A DNA stretch of 64,000 bases from Eutreptiella sp. 'Long Island Sound 2002'. Its lineage: Eukaryota; Euglenozoa; Euglenophyceae; Eutreptiales; Eutreptiaceae. Each line of letters starts with the position of its first letter. The stretch's first letter is position 1. The position numbers and the translations under genes were made by a program. A model generated the notes under the pieces. It had not been told where the DNA came from. It saw nothing but the letters and a program-made list of their open reading frames with translations, and did no database searches. Shown in pieces: positions 24,475 through 34,445 of the stretch. The DNA lies in contig OZ038392.1 in the NCBI GenBank assembly GCA_964036045.1, forward strand, positions 39,495,806-39,559,805, written 5' to 3'.

Positions 24475-24589
24475 GGCTTTGAACTCCTGTGCACTTGTGA
24501 AATCGCCCTCGTCGGGGGCAGCAAGGGCGCCGTGGAGATGTATCCCCCGGGCTTCTTCTCGAGCATCGCATTCCCCGACGTTGACGCCG
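24475..24589 (+). CDS. Exon 8: copy A, central strands
   Basis: Phase 0 entry. FELLCTCEIALVGGSKGAVE then MYPPGFFSSIAFPDVDA. This aligns position by position with FMVCCAFERPVVEANKTYAE and VGPPNAF of copy B (28949 exon): F-x-(L/V)-x-C, E, V, K, PP, F. Ends at GCCG|gtaatg, phase 1. Confidence 0.7.
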
Positions 24590-25010
24590 GTAATGCCCCC
24601 CTCTGCCTCGCCGTCTGCGTGCTCTTTGGTCTTCGCTTCGTGGCGTGTCCGTGTACGGCCATGTGCCCTGCCCCCCCCACTTCTGGGGTACGTCCCTTTC
24701 GCTGCCTCTCTCTCCTCCGTTCTCTACCTCCGTCGCCGGGGGAGGCAAAAGGCCGTCGGCCGTAGCGCGGGGGGGAGGGGCGTTTAGAGGAGGCCTTCGG
24801 GGAGGCCTCCGCCCGCACCGCGGGCTCAATCTGCGGTGATTGACCAGCCGCCCGGCCAATGTTCTGCGGTGGAGCACTGACCGCCTTTGATCCACCGCCA
24901 ACCGCCAGCGGTCAAGCGTCCGCTGCCCGTGCCCTGCCCCCTGACGTCCCGGCCCCCGTCTCTGCCCCCGCGCCCTCGCGGCACGAAGGCCATCCCTCGC
25001 TCTCCCTCAG
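24590..25010. other. Intron 8
   Basis: 421 bp, no gene seen. Contains the inverted pair GGAGGCCTTCGGGGAGGCCTCC (hairpin) at 24789-24810 and ends TCTCCCTCAG. Confidence 0.6.
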
Positions 25011-25174
25011 ACAAGGGCGACGCGCTGTCCGTTCTGGACGGCAACTCCGGCGCCCATGACCCCGACGAGGCCAACGCGGCCCCTCCGTTCAAAGTGGCTG
25101 TGTCGCCGAAGTGCGTGGACCTCATTCAGGCCCACGCCCGGAAGGTGGCCGCCAACATGACCGAGAAGAGGAAG
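25011..25174 (+). CDS. Exon 9: copy A, C-terminal helix region
   Basis: Phase 1 entry. KGDALSVLDGNSGAHDPDEA, then PPFKVAVSPKCVDLIQAHA and KVAANMTEKRK. The VSPKCVDL block is shared with exon 1 (VTPQDCDD) and with LPKAIEFAI at 29751, marking the same position in each copy. Ends at GGAAG|gtctgc, phase 0. Confidence 0.68.
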
Positions 25175-27579
25175 GTCTGCCGTCCTCGGGCCTGTGGGGC
25201 AGGGGGGCAGCGGGAGGGCCCTCGGGCACCGGAGGAGGAGGGGGGTACCCCCCTTTGGGCCCCCCTCCCCCCCCCTCCAGACCAAAGTGACCGTAGTGGG
25301 AAACCACAAAATTTATACGAGGGAAAATCTTGTCGGGCCATTTTTGGTACACAAACTTTTGGGTCTCAGACGCCCCCTCTCCCCCCCTTCTAACACTTCG
25401 CTGCCCTCGGGTCTTTGGGGCTGCCTTCGTGCACCGCCTGCGGTACTGCCCACAGGCAGAGCCCCGGGGGTTGCGGCTCAGCCAACCCAAAGGACCCGCC
25501 CCCGCCCCCGCCCCCGCCCCCGAGGCCCCTCTGGGGGCCATGATAGAGCCACTCGGCCGAGGCCTGGCCGCCCCAACCCCCGAGACGTCAGGGGGTATGT
25601 GTACCGGGGCATCCACCGTCACTGTTCCGTGGATGGGCTGTGGAGCGACGCCCCCCCCCCCCCTTTTGGGGCCGGCGGCTGCCCCCCCCCCCCTCCCCTC
25701 CCCCGGAAAGCCCTCCTGCCCAAGTCAGTGCGGACCCGCTGGGGCCCAGACCTGCTGAGGCAGGACTCCCGTGAGGCAGAGCCTTCTACTGCCGCCGCCT
25801 AATGCACCGCCTGCTGTCCAGCACCCCCCCTCCCCCCCCCCTTAACCGCACATCCACCCCCTTCCCCGGGCACCCCAGCCCCAACGCCAACGTAATCGAT
25901 TCTCAATGCACAGAGACGCTCAGGGACAGGGCTGCGCTCGAGGGGACGGTGGAAGGGGGGCGTCAAGAGCGGCTGCAAGAGCGGGTACGGGCGGCGGCAA
26001 AGCGCGTTCAGGAGCCGTCCTGGCGGTCGCAAAAATGGGGGGGCGGGACTGACAGTCATCGCCGAGGGCGGGGGGGGGGTCACCCCCTTCACGCGCAGGT
26101 CTGCCCGGGGAGTACAGGCCCGACGCCCGCAGCCCGTACACATCGTGTGCCGTGCCGTGTTCCCGGGGCATGTGTAGCCGCGCTGCTGGTCATCGCGTGC
26201 CGCATTGCTAACGGCCCAGCGTTGCAAAGTATCCGGAGCACCCCCCTTTTCCGGGACCGTACCCGCGTCGTTGCCCCCCCCCCCCTTCCCCCGCTGCCCC
26301 CGCCCACAACCCCTGGTCCTGCCCTCGTGCCTCGTCGTTCTGCTGCTGCGCCGGGGCATGGCCCCGTGCTGTGACCCTCGTGCCTTCGTCTCGCCACGAG
26401 GCGATTAAGTCCAGGACGCCGGGGTACACCCCGACGCACCCCAGCCCCCCCCGAAGGAGTCCTTCAAACCGATAATTGGGGGTTGAGATGCAGAGGAACC
26501 GATCTTGCCCGCCGCCCACCCCTTCCCCCCGCGGTACTGTGTGTACTGGAGCCAAGGCCCCAGTACACACAGCACAGCACAGCCGCCGCCACACGCGGGT
26601 AGCCGCCCTCACTCAGGACGTACACCGCATGCCACCGCCCGATCGTCCCCATCCGCAGACCCATACGCATCACGGGGCCATCCCTCGGCTCAAAGCAAAA
26701 ACCGAGCCATCTCAGCCCAAACACACCGAATGCTTCGTCAGACAGACGGATCAGCATCGGGGCGTCAGGCCATTCGTGCGCCTGTGCGCATTGTCAGGCC
26801 CGTCCGCCTGAAAGTCCGACGTTCACGTCTGTTTGAGCCCCGGGCGGACCGTCCAAGGGAGTGTCAGTCCAGGGCCCAGTGCGGTGACTGGGGGGAGGAA
26901 CCTGAAGCCCAAGAGCCCCGTTTACCGTGAGGTCTGCGCTCCAAGAACGGGGCTTCTGGGGGATGCCGCCAGGCCCGCATGCTGCAACCGAACGAAACCC
27001 CCTTCCCTCTTCCCTCTTCACATGTCAAGCCCCCCTCCCCAGGCCCCCCAGCCCCCACCACCGGCTCTCCAGAAACGGTCGGTGGGGGTTGGGCAGCAGA
27101 GGCGGACTCCCCGTAACATCAGCCGACCCACCGCCCGCCCACAATACGCCTCCCGATCTGCTGCCGGCCCTCAACATGGTCACGCTCACTCGCACACTTG
27201 TGCGCGGCCCCCCTCGTCGTGCAAGGGCCCCAGAAATAGACCCGAGAAGGTTGCGTCGTTCAGCGGTCATGCACGTGACGCCTGAGCTAGAGGTGCTCGG
27301 TTCGAATCCCGGTGGGGTCGGAACGCAGTGTCCTAGGCGCTAGGGTGTCTGTGATCCCGCGAGCCGGAAGGGATGCTGCGAGTGACAGGTAGGGATCACG
27401 GAGAGGCTGGGGTTCGGAGAGCGCCCGAGCACGAAACCTTTACCTTTACCCAGAAATAGACCCCACGCCCCAAAATACCTGTCGGTTGCGCATCGGCCGC
27501 CGTCGGCCAACCGCCGACTGCCGACGGCAGTTTATCATCTGCGGCCGTTTCTTACGCCCCAACCGACGTCGGCGGACAG
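25175..27579. other. Intron 9 with SINE
   Basis: 2.4 kb. Contains dispersed-repeat sequence at 25275-25335, C-runs (25650, 26275), (CCCCCG)n near 25500, and a tRNA-like SINE at 27230-27450. A charged open stretch at 25890-26030 (RQERLQERVRAAAKRVQEP) looks coiled-coil-like but has no consistent splice context. Confidence 0.5.
27230..27450 (+). mobile_element. tRNA-derived SINE
   Basis: B-box GGTTCGAATCCC at about 27299-27310, with an A-box-like GTTCAGCGGTCATG ~45 bp upstream, an unrelated body, and a (CTTTAC)n tail (ACCTTTACCTTTACCC) near 27437-27452. This is the standard layout of a tRNA-headed SINE. A functional tRNA is unlikely because no acceptor stem closes. Confidence 0.6.
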
Positions 27580-27908
27580 TTGTCCGGCATTGGCTCTGCT
27601 GTCGCACCGGACCGGCACTCCCCCGCCTCCTGCACTTTCAAGGACTCGATCTTCGTGTCCAAAACTGCCGACGGGACTCAGCACAAGTACAACGTCAAGT
27701 CGGAGGGAGGAGCGCGGCAGACGATCAGCGTTGCCTACGTCGAGGAGGGCAAGGGCAGTTTGGGGCTGCTGGTGCCTGCGGCCGAAGCCGAGAAGACGTT
27801 GGACGCGGTGTACCGGGACATCAAGGCCAAGCGGGTGCTTGCGATGGCGGTCATCAACAACACCTTGAGCCCATTGAAGTTGAAGGGGATTCTGTGGTTT
27901 GGGGGCAA
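27580..27908 (+). CDS. Exon 10: actinoporin-like copy B, N-terminal part
   Basis: Phase 0 entry after CGGACAG (a weak acceptor; the real start could be at 27531). CTFKDSIFVSKTADG, then ARQTISVAYVEEGKGSLGLL, EKTLDAVYRDIKAKRVLAMA and INNTLSPLKLKGILWFGGK. The RDIKAKRVLAMAVINNTLSP block pairs with QEIRMTLNARRTQAIALKNT of copy D: an N-terminal amphipathic helix followed by the first sandwich strand. Ends at GGCAA|gtatgt, a near-perfect donor, phase 2. The open frame runs on to 28074 if unspliced. Confidence 0.7.
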
Positions 27909-28948
27909 GTATGTGTCCCAAACGGCGACGATCCGAGATACCGGGAATGCAGCCACCCTGCGGCCTAGAGATGCATTTCAAAGGGACAGCTTTCTTCCGT
28001 GGGCCAAGCCTGCGTTCCAGCCGCGTTTTCTCTTTCCCGACCCCCAGACAACAGCATGTACCAATATCAGCTGATCCGACCGTTTGGCCAGCCTCCTCCA
28101 ACCGCCTTTCCAAAAGCCCAACCGCCCAACCCGCCTCCTGACACTATCCCCCCGTCCAACGCATCCTGCGCCGACCCCCTCGCCTGGGACTGCGGGACAA
28201 ACATGCAGCGTCCTTCATCCTGGAAGGGGGGATGTTCCAAGGGTTTCCTTGAATGCTGCCAGAGGGGGATCAAGTCACTATGGCGGGCTGCATTGTACCG
28301 GACGACTTGTCCGGGATGCGTTGCTCGATCCAGAGCACCATCCACGTCCGCTCGTGCCTCGGGTATACCAGAGAAGAGTCATAGTCTTCTAGATCCAAAT
28401 GCTGACACGGCCGCCCCATTTGGCTCCCACACGGCAGAAGCGTTTGGGAGAGGCTTCACGGCCACTGTTTAGGGGAGTCCCGCCCCACCTTCAACCGCTT
28501 CAAGCGCGAGCCTGGCAGGCGCCTGGGAGGTGATTGGGGCATGAGGGCCTCCCTTTGCTGTTCACCAGGAGCCCCACCACAACGGTTCAGTTGTCAAGTT
28601 TACTGCTCAGACGGTAGCAATGGTGGCTGCACATTCCCCTACACCCTCTATTCCCCTTCCAACCCTTACTATTATCACCAACGCGTCAGAATCTGACGAT
28701 TACTATATTGGCCGCACTCGAATATTGTTATATTATGGAATTTCTCGTCCGCACTCTCTTTGGCATTATTATTGTGGCTGTTGTTGTCCTTGTTGTTTTT
28801 CTTTCTTTGTTTTCATTGTTTTCGTTTGTTCTTGTGGCTGTTGTCTTTTGTCGTGGTGGTGGTGGTGGTCATGTTATCGCATTTTCGATCCGAGTGACAA
28901 ACCTGCCGCATGGACCTTTTACCCCACCACTACGCTCTATTTTTGCAG
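27909..28948. other. Intron 10
   Basis: 1.04 kb. Contains a CCCCCAG acceptor-like site at 28047 whose following frame (SMYQYQLIRPFGQ) is open but phase-mismatched; it may be an alternative exon. A T/G-rich tract at 28720-28860 precedes TATTTTTGCAG. Confidence 0.55.
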
Positions 28949-29182
28949 GTGGAACAGCAAGTATCACCCATCCAACCGCATCCCTGTCCACCAGGCCGCA
29001 TGCATGGGGGTGGAGAGCAAGCACTTCATGCCAGAGATCATCCATGGCGTCATGCTGTATGAGGGGCGGGGCTTCATGGTCTGTTGTGCGTTTGAGAGGC
29101 CGGTGGTGGAGGCCAATAAAACATACGCGGAGGTTGGCCCGCCTAACGCCTTTTCGGTCCAGGACCCCACGCTGTTGGACAG
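28949..29182 (+). CDS. Exon 11: actinoporin-like copy B, central strands
   Basis: Strong acceptor TTTTTGCAG, phase 2. Begins WNSKYHPSNRIPVHQAACMG, then EIIHGVMLYEGRGFMVCCAF and PVVEANKTYAEVGPPNAF. It joins exon 10 so that FGG(K)W..Y.PS.RI lines up with FSYGRWTFEPPTEI of copy D. HGVMLYE..GFMVCCAF lines up with GVEGVVVY..DLFVVVCVF. Ends at GGACAG|gtccgt, phase 2. Alternative phase-0 donors exist at 29133 and 29157. Confidence 0.7.
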
Positions 29183-29719
29183 GTCCGTGCATCCACTGCT
29201 CGTTTTAGTGCCGTGTCGAGAGAGGAAGTCCAGCGTGCACGCAACACCCCAAGGTTTCAAGAGATTTGCCCAGGATGCTGGGGAGCCATAGCCAGGTTTG
29301 AGCGGATTTTGACAGGGTGCAGTTGCAATGAGTAATCTGCTGCTACTTTGCAGAATTGAGGAGGTTCGGCTTTGATTCGGAAATTGCCTCGAACAGAGGT
29401 TGTTGGATCAGCCGCGAACGCTGTATACCCCATTTTGCGGGGGTATTCGTGTAGCATATCAAAACTGATGAAGTTGGACGTTTCACCCGTTGTAAATTTG
29501 GGAGATGAAATCCTCCCCCGATGCATTGTTCAATTTTGAGCCCTCAATTCCCAGCTGTGTGCCGCTTTTTGTGGTGGCAGGGGGGGGGAAGCTTGTTTGG
29601 GACCTGGGAGTCATGTAGCACCAATTAGGCCCACCAACTGGGTTTCATAGGCCCCACAATCTTGCCACTCACAGGTACTAGCCCTCACAACTCGCTTGTA
29701 CTAGTCTTGGCACCTTAAG
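29183..29719. other. Intron 11
   Basis: About 540 bp, no gene. Includes the dispersed repeat at 29386-29440 (GCCTCGAACAGAGGTTGTTG). Confidence 0.5.
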
Positions 29720-30055
29720 AGGGGGGGAATTCCCTCTGCTTCAAGGTGCCTTGCCGAAAGCAATAGAATTTGCGATTCTGAATCAGTTTGCCAATAGCAG
29801 CATGAGCTCGTCACCGTGTCCGCCGCAAACCCTGCGCGCGCTGTCCGCCCCCCCCCCCCCCTCTTTCAAGATTTCCCCCACAGACTACAAAATTTCTGAA
29901 AGGAAAGTACCGCTGACCGTCACAGCACCCTTTTGTGGCCAGGGTCAGGGAAAATGGCAAATTCTCGCAAGAGGGCTCTGTGCAATATTGATAGAGGAAA
30001 GGGATGCCGTCCTTGCTAGTTGCCCAATGGGCAATGGAGCAGGGCAATGGAGCAG
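29720..30055 (+). CDS. Exon 12: copy B, C-terminal region (borders unsure)
   Basis: GGEFPLLQGALPKAIEFAIL, then a proline run from a C13 tract, then YKISERKVPLTVTAPFCGQG and KWQILARGLCAILIEERDAV. LPKAIEFA matches VSPKCVDL of copy A. PFCGQGQGKWQILARGL matches CGQTITLEGWGITAKSL of exon 3. The C-rich middle (29818-29870) may be a short intron ending CTTTCAAG or CCCCACAG. Ends at AGCAG|gtgcgc, phase 2. The acceptor (29719 or 29704) keeps phase 2 from exon 11. Confidence 0.55.
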
Positions 30056-31335
30056 GTGCGCCTGAGTTCGCACCTTCCAGGGGGTCACATGAGGACATGG
30101 CTCACCCATGGGCTGGGGTCGCCTCAGAGGTTGATGCAGATGGGGATGGATTGTGAATAAGGGATCAGACACATCAAGTGGGGCATCATGCACAATCTGT
30201 CAATTCGCATGTGTTGCGAATGTACTGCACGGAGTCCAAACCAGCGACCTTTCGATGCTGCATCGTTCATCGTCTGGTGTGTGTTTGCAGGGGTTCGCAC
30301 TCACAGTGTGCTGGCACTTGGCAACACTTGGCAGAAAGACTTGTTACACATGGCAGCACTTGTACGCCGTTCCCCAGCACACACACCCCACACATCCACA
30401 CACACCCGAGCATGTGCCCACCCGATTAGTGAGGGCATGATGGCAGGCATGCAGTCAACAGCGTGAGTATTGTAATTCCATCTGCTCGCACGGGCAGTCA
30501 TCCATGACGCCAGGTCCTGGTCCTGCATGCCCCCATCGCAAGGCCATCACCAAAGGAGCCAGGCACAGGTTGGCTGGCAAACAAGAGGGCTCCGTCCCTG
30601 TTGCGCTATGCACGGCTTTGTCTGGGCACACCAACCTTGTCCAGCCACCATGTTGCTGCCTGCAGTTTTTTTGTGGTCATGCAAGATGACTTGTTTGTGA
30701 ACTGGTCGTGGTGGGGAAAGAGGGGTGTGGTCGTGCTTGTTAGAGTGCTTTCTGCTGGTAGATAGTATGCACAAATCCGCCGCTCCACACACCCCACACT
30801 CCAACACCCCCCCACCCCCCTGCCAAACACTCACAAGGACAAACACACCCACCCAGACAAGCGAGAGAGGGGGGGCTGGGGGGGGCCTCTTCACTTGAGC
30901 CTATGTCCATCGCTCAACGAGGGCACAGTGTCAGCAACAAAGGCATGGGCAACGGCCATGTTTTGAGGTAGGCGAAGGGACCTGGAACGTGTACTTCATG
31001 CCCCAGGCAGCACCAGTCCCATTCTGCAGCGGGAAGTACTTCTGATGTGCTCGCGTCGCATACTCCAGTCCTCTCGGTAGTCAAGCGCGCCACCCATGCT
31101 CTAGCTGTTCCCTTGCCATTCTGCTATGAAAAGGCGAGCCCCGTGGCTGTTTGTATGAACCTGGATTGGGAGTGAAGGGGCGGACAGGTCTGCATGGTCA
31201 GAGTGTTTCTGGAGGCAGTCGGCGGAGGTTGCCAAAACGGTTGGGGGCGCTTTCTGTCATCTACAAATACCTGGCAGTTGGGGTCAGGGAGAGCTGCTGG
31301 GCTGCAGGCCTGACAACTTGTCTCTGTACCCACAG
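30056..31335. other. Intron with one doubtful exon
   Basis: 1.28 kb. After a good acceptor (GTGTGTTTGCAG at 30290), a phase-2 frame reads GSHSQCAGTWQHLAERLVTH and could be an exon ending near 30361, but its 3' phase does not fit the next one. CA-rich simple sequence lies at 30380-30420. Confidence 0.35.
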
Positions 31336-31365
31336 CCTGACCATCAAAGAATGCCTGTTCATGAG
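31336..31365 (+). CDS. Possible 30-nt microexon
   Basis: Flanked by TGTACCCACAG and ATGAG|gtttgc. Reads LTIKECLFM with phase 2 in and phase 2 out, which fits the next exon at 31457. Short and therefore weak. Its KECLF lines up with CTFKDSIF at the start of copy B. Confidence 0.3.
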
Positions 31366-31456
31366 GTTTGCTTGCATGTAGTTCCGTGCAGCTGCTGCAC
31401 GTGTGTGCAAACCCAGTTCAACAGCGCCCCCCCTACCGTGTCGCATTGTTTTGTAG

Positions 31457-31598
31457 GATGTGCTCCAAGTTGAGTAAAGAAGGGGGCGTTCACCGGTGGG
31501 ATGGTGCAAGCGACGAGGAGGGCTCTGTGGCAATCCAAGTGCAATATGGGGGTAATCAGTGTCAAACCTTTATGATTGCCCCTGTGCTATCAGAGATG
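31457..31598 (+). CDS. Exon: possible copy C, N-terminal strand
   Basis: After TTGTTTTGTAG, phase 2. MCSKLSKEGGVHRWDGASDE, then GSVAIQVQYGGNQCQTFMIA and PVLSEM. It resembles FVSKTADG ... TISVAYVEE ... LLVPA of copy B (SK, a Gly-rich loop, I-x-V-x-Y, hydrophobic-P). Ends at GAGATG|gtgtgc, phase 0, matching the exon at 34365. Confidence 0.5.
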
Positions 31599-32629
31599 GT
31601 GTGCATGTGCTCCCGAAAAATTTTGCTGTGGGTTGTGGTTGATGGCGGTCAAACACACAGTGTCCTTTGGTGGGGTTCTGAACTCCAGCGTTGACCCCTC
31701 CCGATACGGTGTGGCACGTTGTGCATAGGGCCTCGTCGTGCACGTTAGAGCATACCCCGTACTGTCCTTGTGAGCCCCGAATGCCTCTGTCATATGGCCT
31801 ACAACAAGGGGACTACAATTAAGATATTTCTAGGCTGGTTCAGGGATCGCGCTTTTTGGGATGGGACATGTTACGCCTTGTAGCTGATTAGAGTACACAG
31901 TTTCCCATAATGTGTGTACCGCCAGCTCCTGTCGCCCTCCTGCGGTGGCGGGCGGAGGAGGTCGGGATGGGAGACGATGAGGAAATGGTGTGATCCCGGT
32001 GTTTGCTGCTCAGCATCAAGCTGCTCGGTCGAACCGATCCTGTTCTTCCTCCCAGACCTATTGGCGAGGCATGTAGCCGCGTCTCTTGAATATTTTATCT
32101 CTTTCTCTCTTGGCTGTTCATGTGCCTGTGTTGCTTCATGAGGCCTCCACCTCCCGCGTGACCCATGCGTCAATGCCCCCCCCCTCCCCCAAAGCCTCCA
32201 ACTCTCCTTACTGAAAGTTTGTCCACCAGTCGCAACCAACAATGCATAAGAAATGAGGGCACCAACAGAAAGGCGCAAGAAGTTTTTTGGGGGGGTCAAT
32301 TGTCCCCCCCCCCCCCAAAAGCCCCCAATCTGTTTATCCCAAAGTATCATCAGTGCAGCATGGCACAATGTGATATGTTGTGAACCCCCCCCCCCCTGGC
32401 CCCATGCGAGGGTAAAAGGAGTATTAAAAGAATGTAAAAAAGTACATTATTTTTTTAGTGTCACACGAGCCCCTCGCGTGACAGTTGAAAAAAATAAACA
32501 AAAAGCATATTTTTTTGAGTGTGAGCGTGAGTGTCTTTTTTTTTTTAGTGTCAGCACGAGTGTAATTAGAAAGAACAACAAAACCACTCAATTTGGTTTC
32601 CACCCCCCCCCCCCCACCCTTTTTGGGCG

Positions 32630-33045
32630 TCCCTGAGACAGCACGGATGATGTAGCCACCATGTCCACATTTGGGCCCCCAAGAAGGCAGGGGTTATGTA
32701 GCCACTGACATTTCCGGCCCCCCTTTTTCGGGGGCCCCCAAGATGGCAGGGGTTACGTAGCCACTTAGATTTCCGCCTCCTTTGGGGAGAGGTTGCCAAG
32801 ACGGCAGGGGTTATGTAGCCATTTTGCCCACATGTGGGCCCCAAAACGGCAGGGGTCATGTCGCCTTTTCTGATTTCCTCTCCACGCTAGGCGTTGGGGA
32901 CCCCCAAGAAGGCAGGGGTTATGTAGCCACTCTGCCCACATGTGGGCCACCAAGACAGCATGGCCTCAGTAGCCGCTTCTGATTTTCTCCGCACGCTGGG
33001 CGTTGGGGGCCCGGAGACGGCATGGGTTATGTAGCCATTTTGCCC
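32630..33045. repeat. Minisatellite array with TATGTAGCCA core
   Basis: Seven or eight diverged units of about 45-60 bp alternating AAGACGGCAGGGGTTATGTAGCCA with GCCCACATGTGGGCCCC or TTTTCTGATTTCC segments. GCCCACATGTGGGC is itself palindromic. Same family as 5090-5240. Confidence 0.85.
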
Positions 33046-33156
33046 TCATGGCAGATGGTTTAGTTTTTTTCCTCAGCCACAACCTCAGCATCTGCACTGA
33101 CACTCAAAAGAAAAAGAATTCTGGGGTTGCCCTCGCGCTGACACCAAAAAAATGAT

Positions 33157-33790
33157 GTAAGAATTTGGCATAGGTTCACCAGTGTATCCACCAGGGTGTA
33201 GGGATACCGGGTGGGCTTTGGGAGGGAAGCAGGGACCCCCCCCCCATTTTGAGGGTGGAGAACTCAAAAAAGCATGTTTGAGAAGGTATCTAGATGGCTA
33301 AGGTTGGGCTTTGGTGCCTACAAAGGGGTAGGGAGGGCTAAAAATGGGGTATGATATCAATGCTGACATGATCCTAACAAAGGTACCAAAAAAAGCCAAA
33401 ATTCGCTGAGAAGGTATTCAGATGGCTAAGGTTGGGTATTGGGGCCTACAAAGGGGTGGGGAGGGCTAAAAATGGGGTATGATATCAATGCAGACATGAT
33501 CCGAACAAAAGTACCAAAAATAGCTATTTCCCTCAAAAATAGCCATTTGTGGCCGTTTATGCACCCCGCACCATGAAATGTGACAACTTTGTGTGTTATT
33601 CTTCACTATTATGGTGGGAAATGCAGTGTTGGGAATGCAATGAACTCTTTTAGTTGTATGTGATGCATGTTTTTTTGAGTTCTCCACCCTCAAAATAGGG
33701 GGGGGGGGTCGTCCCTACATCCCTCCCCAAGCCCACCTTCCGACCCTACACCGTGGTGGATACACTGGTGAAACCTTTGCCAAGAATTTA
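33157..33790. mobile_element. Foldback/MITE-like element with ~120-bp inverted arms
   Basis: Left arm 33157-33276 and right arm 33664-33790 are inverted copies. Shared blocks include GAACTCAAAAAAGCATG / CATGTTTTTTTGAGTTC, GTATCCACCAGGGTGTAGGG / CCTACACCGTGGTGGATAC and a C10/G12 run. Between them are two direct repeats of ~128 bp (33280-33407, 33408-33535). No transposase is present, so it is non-autonomous at best. A partial arm copy is at 63618-63655. Confidence 0.75.
33280..33535. repeat. Two 128-bp direct repeats inside the foldback element
   Basis: Unit begins GAGAAGGTAT(C/T)(T/C)AGATGGCT and includes GGGCTAAAAATGGGGTATG and ATCAATGC(T/A)GACATGATCC. About 90% identical by eye. Confidence 0.9.
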
Positions 33791-33829
33791 TTTTTTCAAA
33801 AAGATTAACAAAAAATTACATTTTATTGA

Positions 33830-33857
33830 GTGTCACGCGAGTACACTCGCGTGACAC
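33830..33857. repeat. Perfect 13-bp palindrome hairpin
   Basis: Arms GTGTCACGCGAGT and ACTCGCGTGACAC separated by AC, just outside the right arm of the foldback element. Related GTGTCACACGAG / CTCGCGTGACA sequence occurs at 32458-32485. Confidence 0.9.
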
Positions 33858-34364
33858 CTGTACACACACATGACACTTGTCAATGATCGCGCGACACTGC
33901 CCCCGGCCCTGCTGGCTTGCCCCCCCCCCCCCCTGTTTCGCCCTGACTGATATTCGGAGGTTGGGCCGCATTGGAACCAGTCTGGACGGGTAGAGGTAGA
34001 CGTAGGTACCGGAAACATCTCCAGGCGCCACAAACCGTGATTATGATAATGATTTGTCACAGTGTCGCTTCCGGCTCCCTGGGCCACCGACACAGGCACC
34101 TTGGCATGTATGGCAGGAAGTCCAAGGTTTAGGGCAAAACAGGGGGGTGCTGGGGGAGGGGGGTATTACGGGCGGGTACCAGGGGCACGTTGTGGTTGGG
34201 TTTGGCAATGATTGGTTTTGTCACTGTCCCACGGTCTACGCACCCATGGCCCCAAGCTGTTCAGCCATCTGTTGTGACTTTCTTGTGGAGATAGCGTGCA
34301 GTTGCCTGCATCAATCGTCAAAATTAATGAGGTCACCTTTTTTTTCATGTTTGTATTACAACAG

Positions 34365-34445
34365 ATGGCTCACAGCTCCACACCCATCACTGTCCGGGGC
34401 GATGGTATCCAGGTGTGCCTCCCCTTGCCAAAGAGGTGGAAGTCA
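34365..34445 (+). CDS. Possible exon, copy C strand
   Basis: Strong acceptor (TTTGTATTACAACAG), phase 0. MAHSSTPITVRGDGIQVCLP then KRWKS. Donor AAGTCA|gtaacc, phase 0, fits the exon at 36274; CAG|gtgtgc at 34413 is an alternative. An in-frame stop follows at 34500. Weak similarity only. Confidence 0.4.

Larger units (their letters stand above)
31599..34364. other. Intron with minisatellite and foldback element
   Basis: 2.8 kb, AT-richer than surroundings. Includes the minisatellite 32630-33045, the foldback element 33157-33860, C-runs at 32305, 32384 and 32605, and A/T-rich GTGTCA..-bearing sequence at 32440-32570. Ends TTTGTATTACAACAG. Confidence 0.55.

Noticed and set aside
27255-27325. 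tRNA gene
   Set aside because: B-box present but no closing acceptor stem; body and tail fit a SINE.
28048-28150. Exon after the CCCCCAG at 28047 (SMYQYQLIRPFGQ frame)
   Set aside because: Phase does not fit the strong donor at 27909, and skipping it restores the alignment with copy D; it may be an alternative exon.
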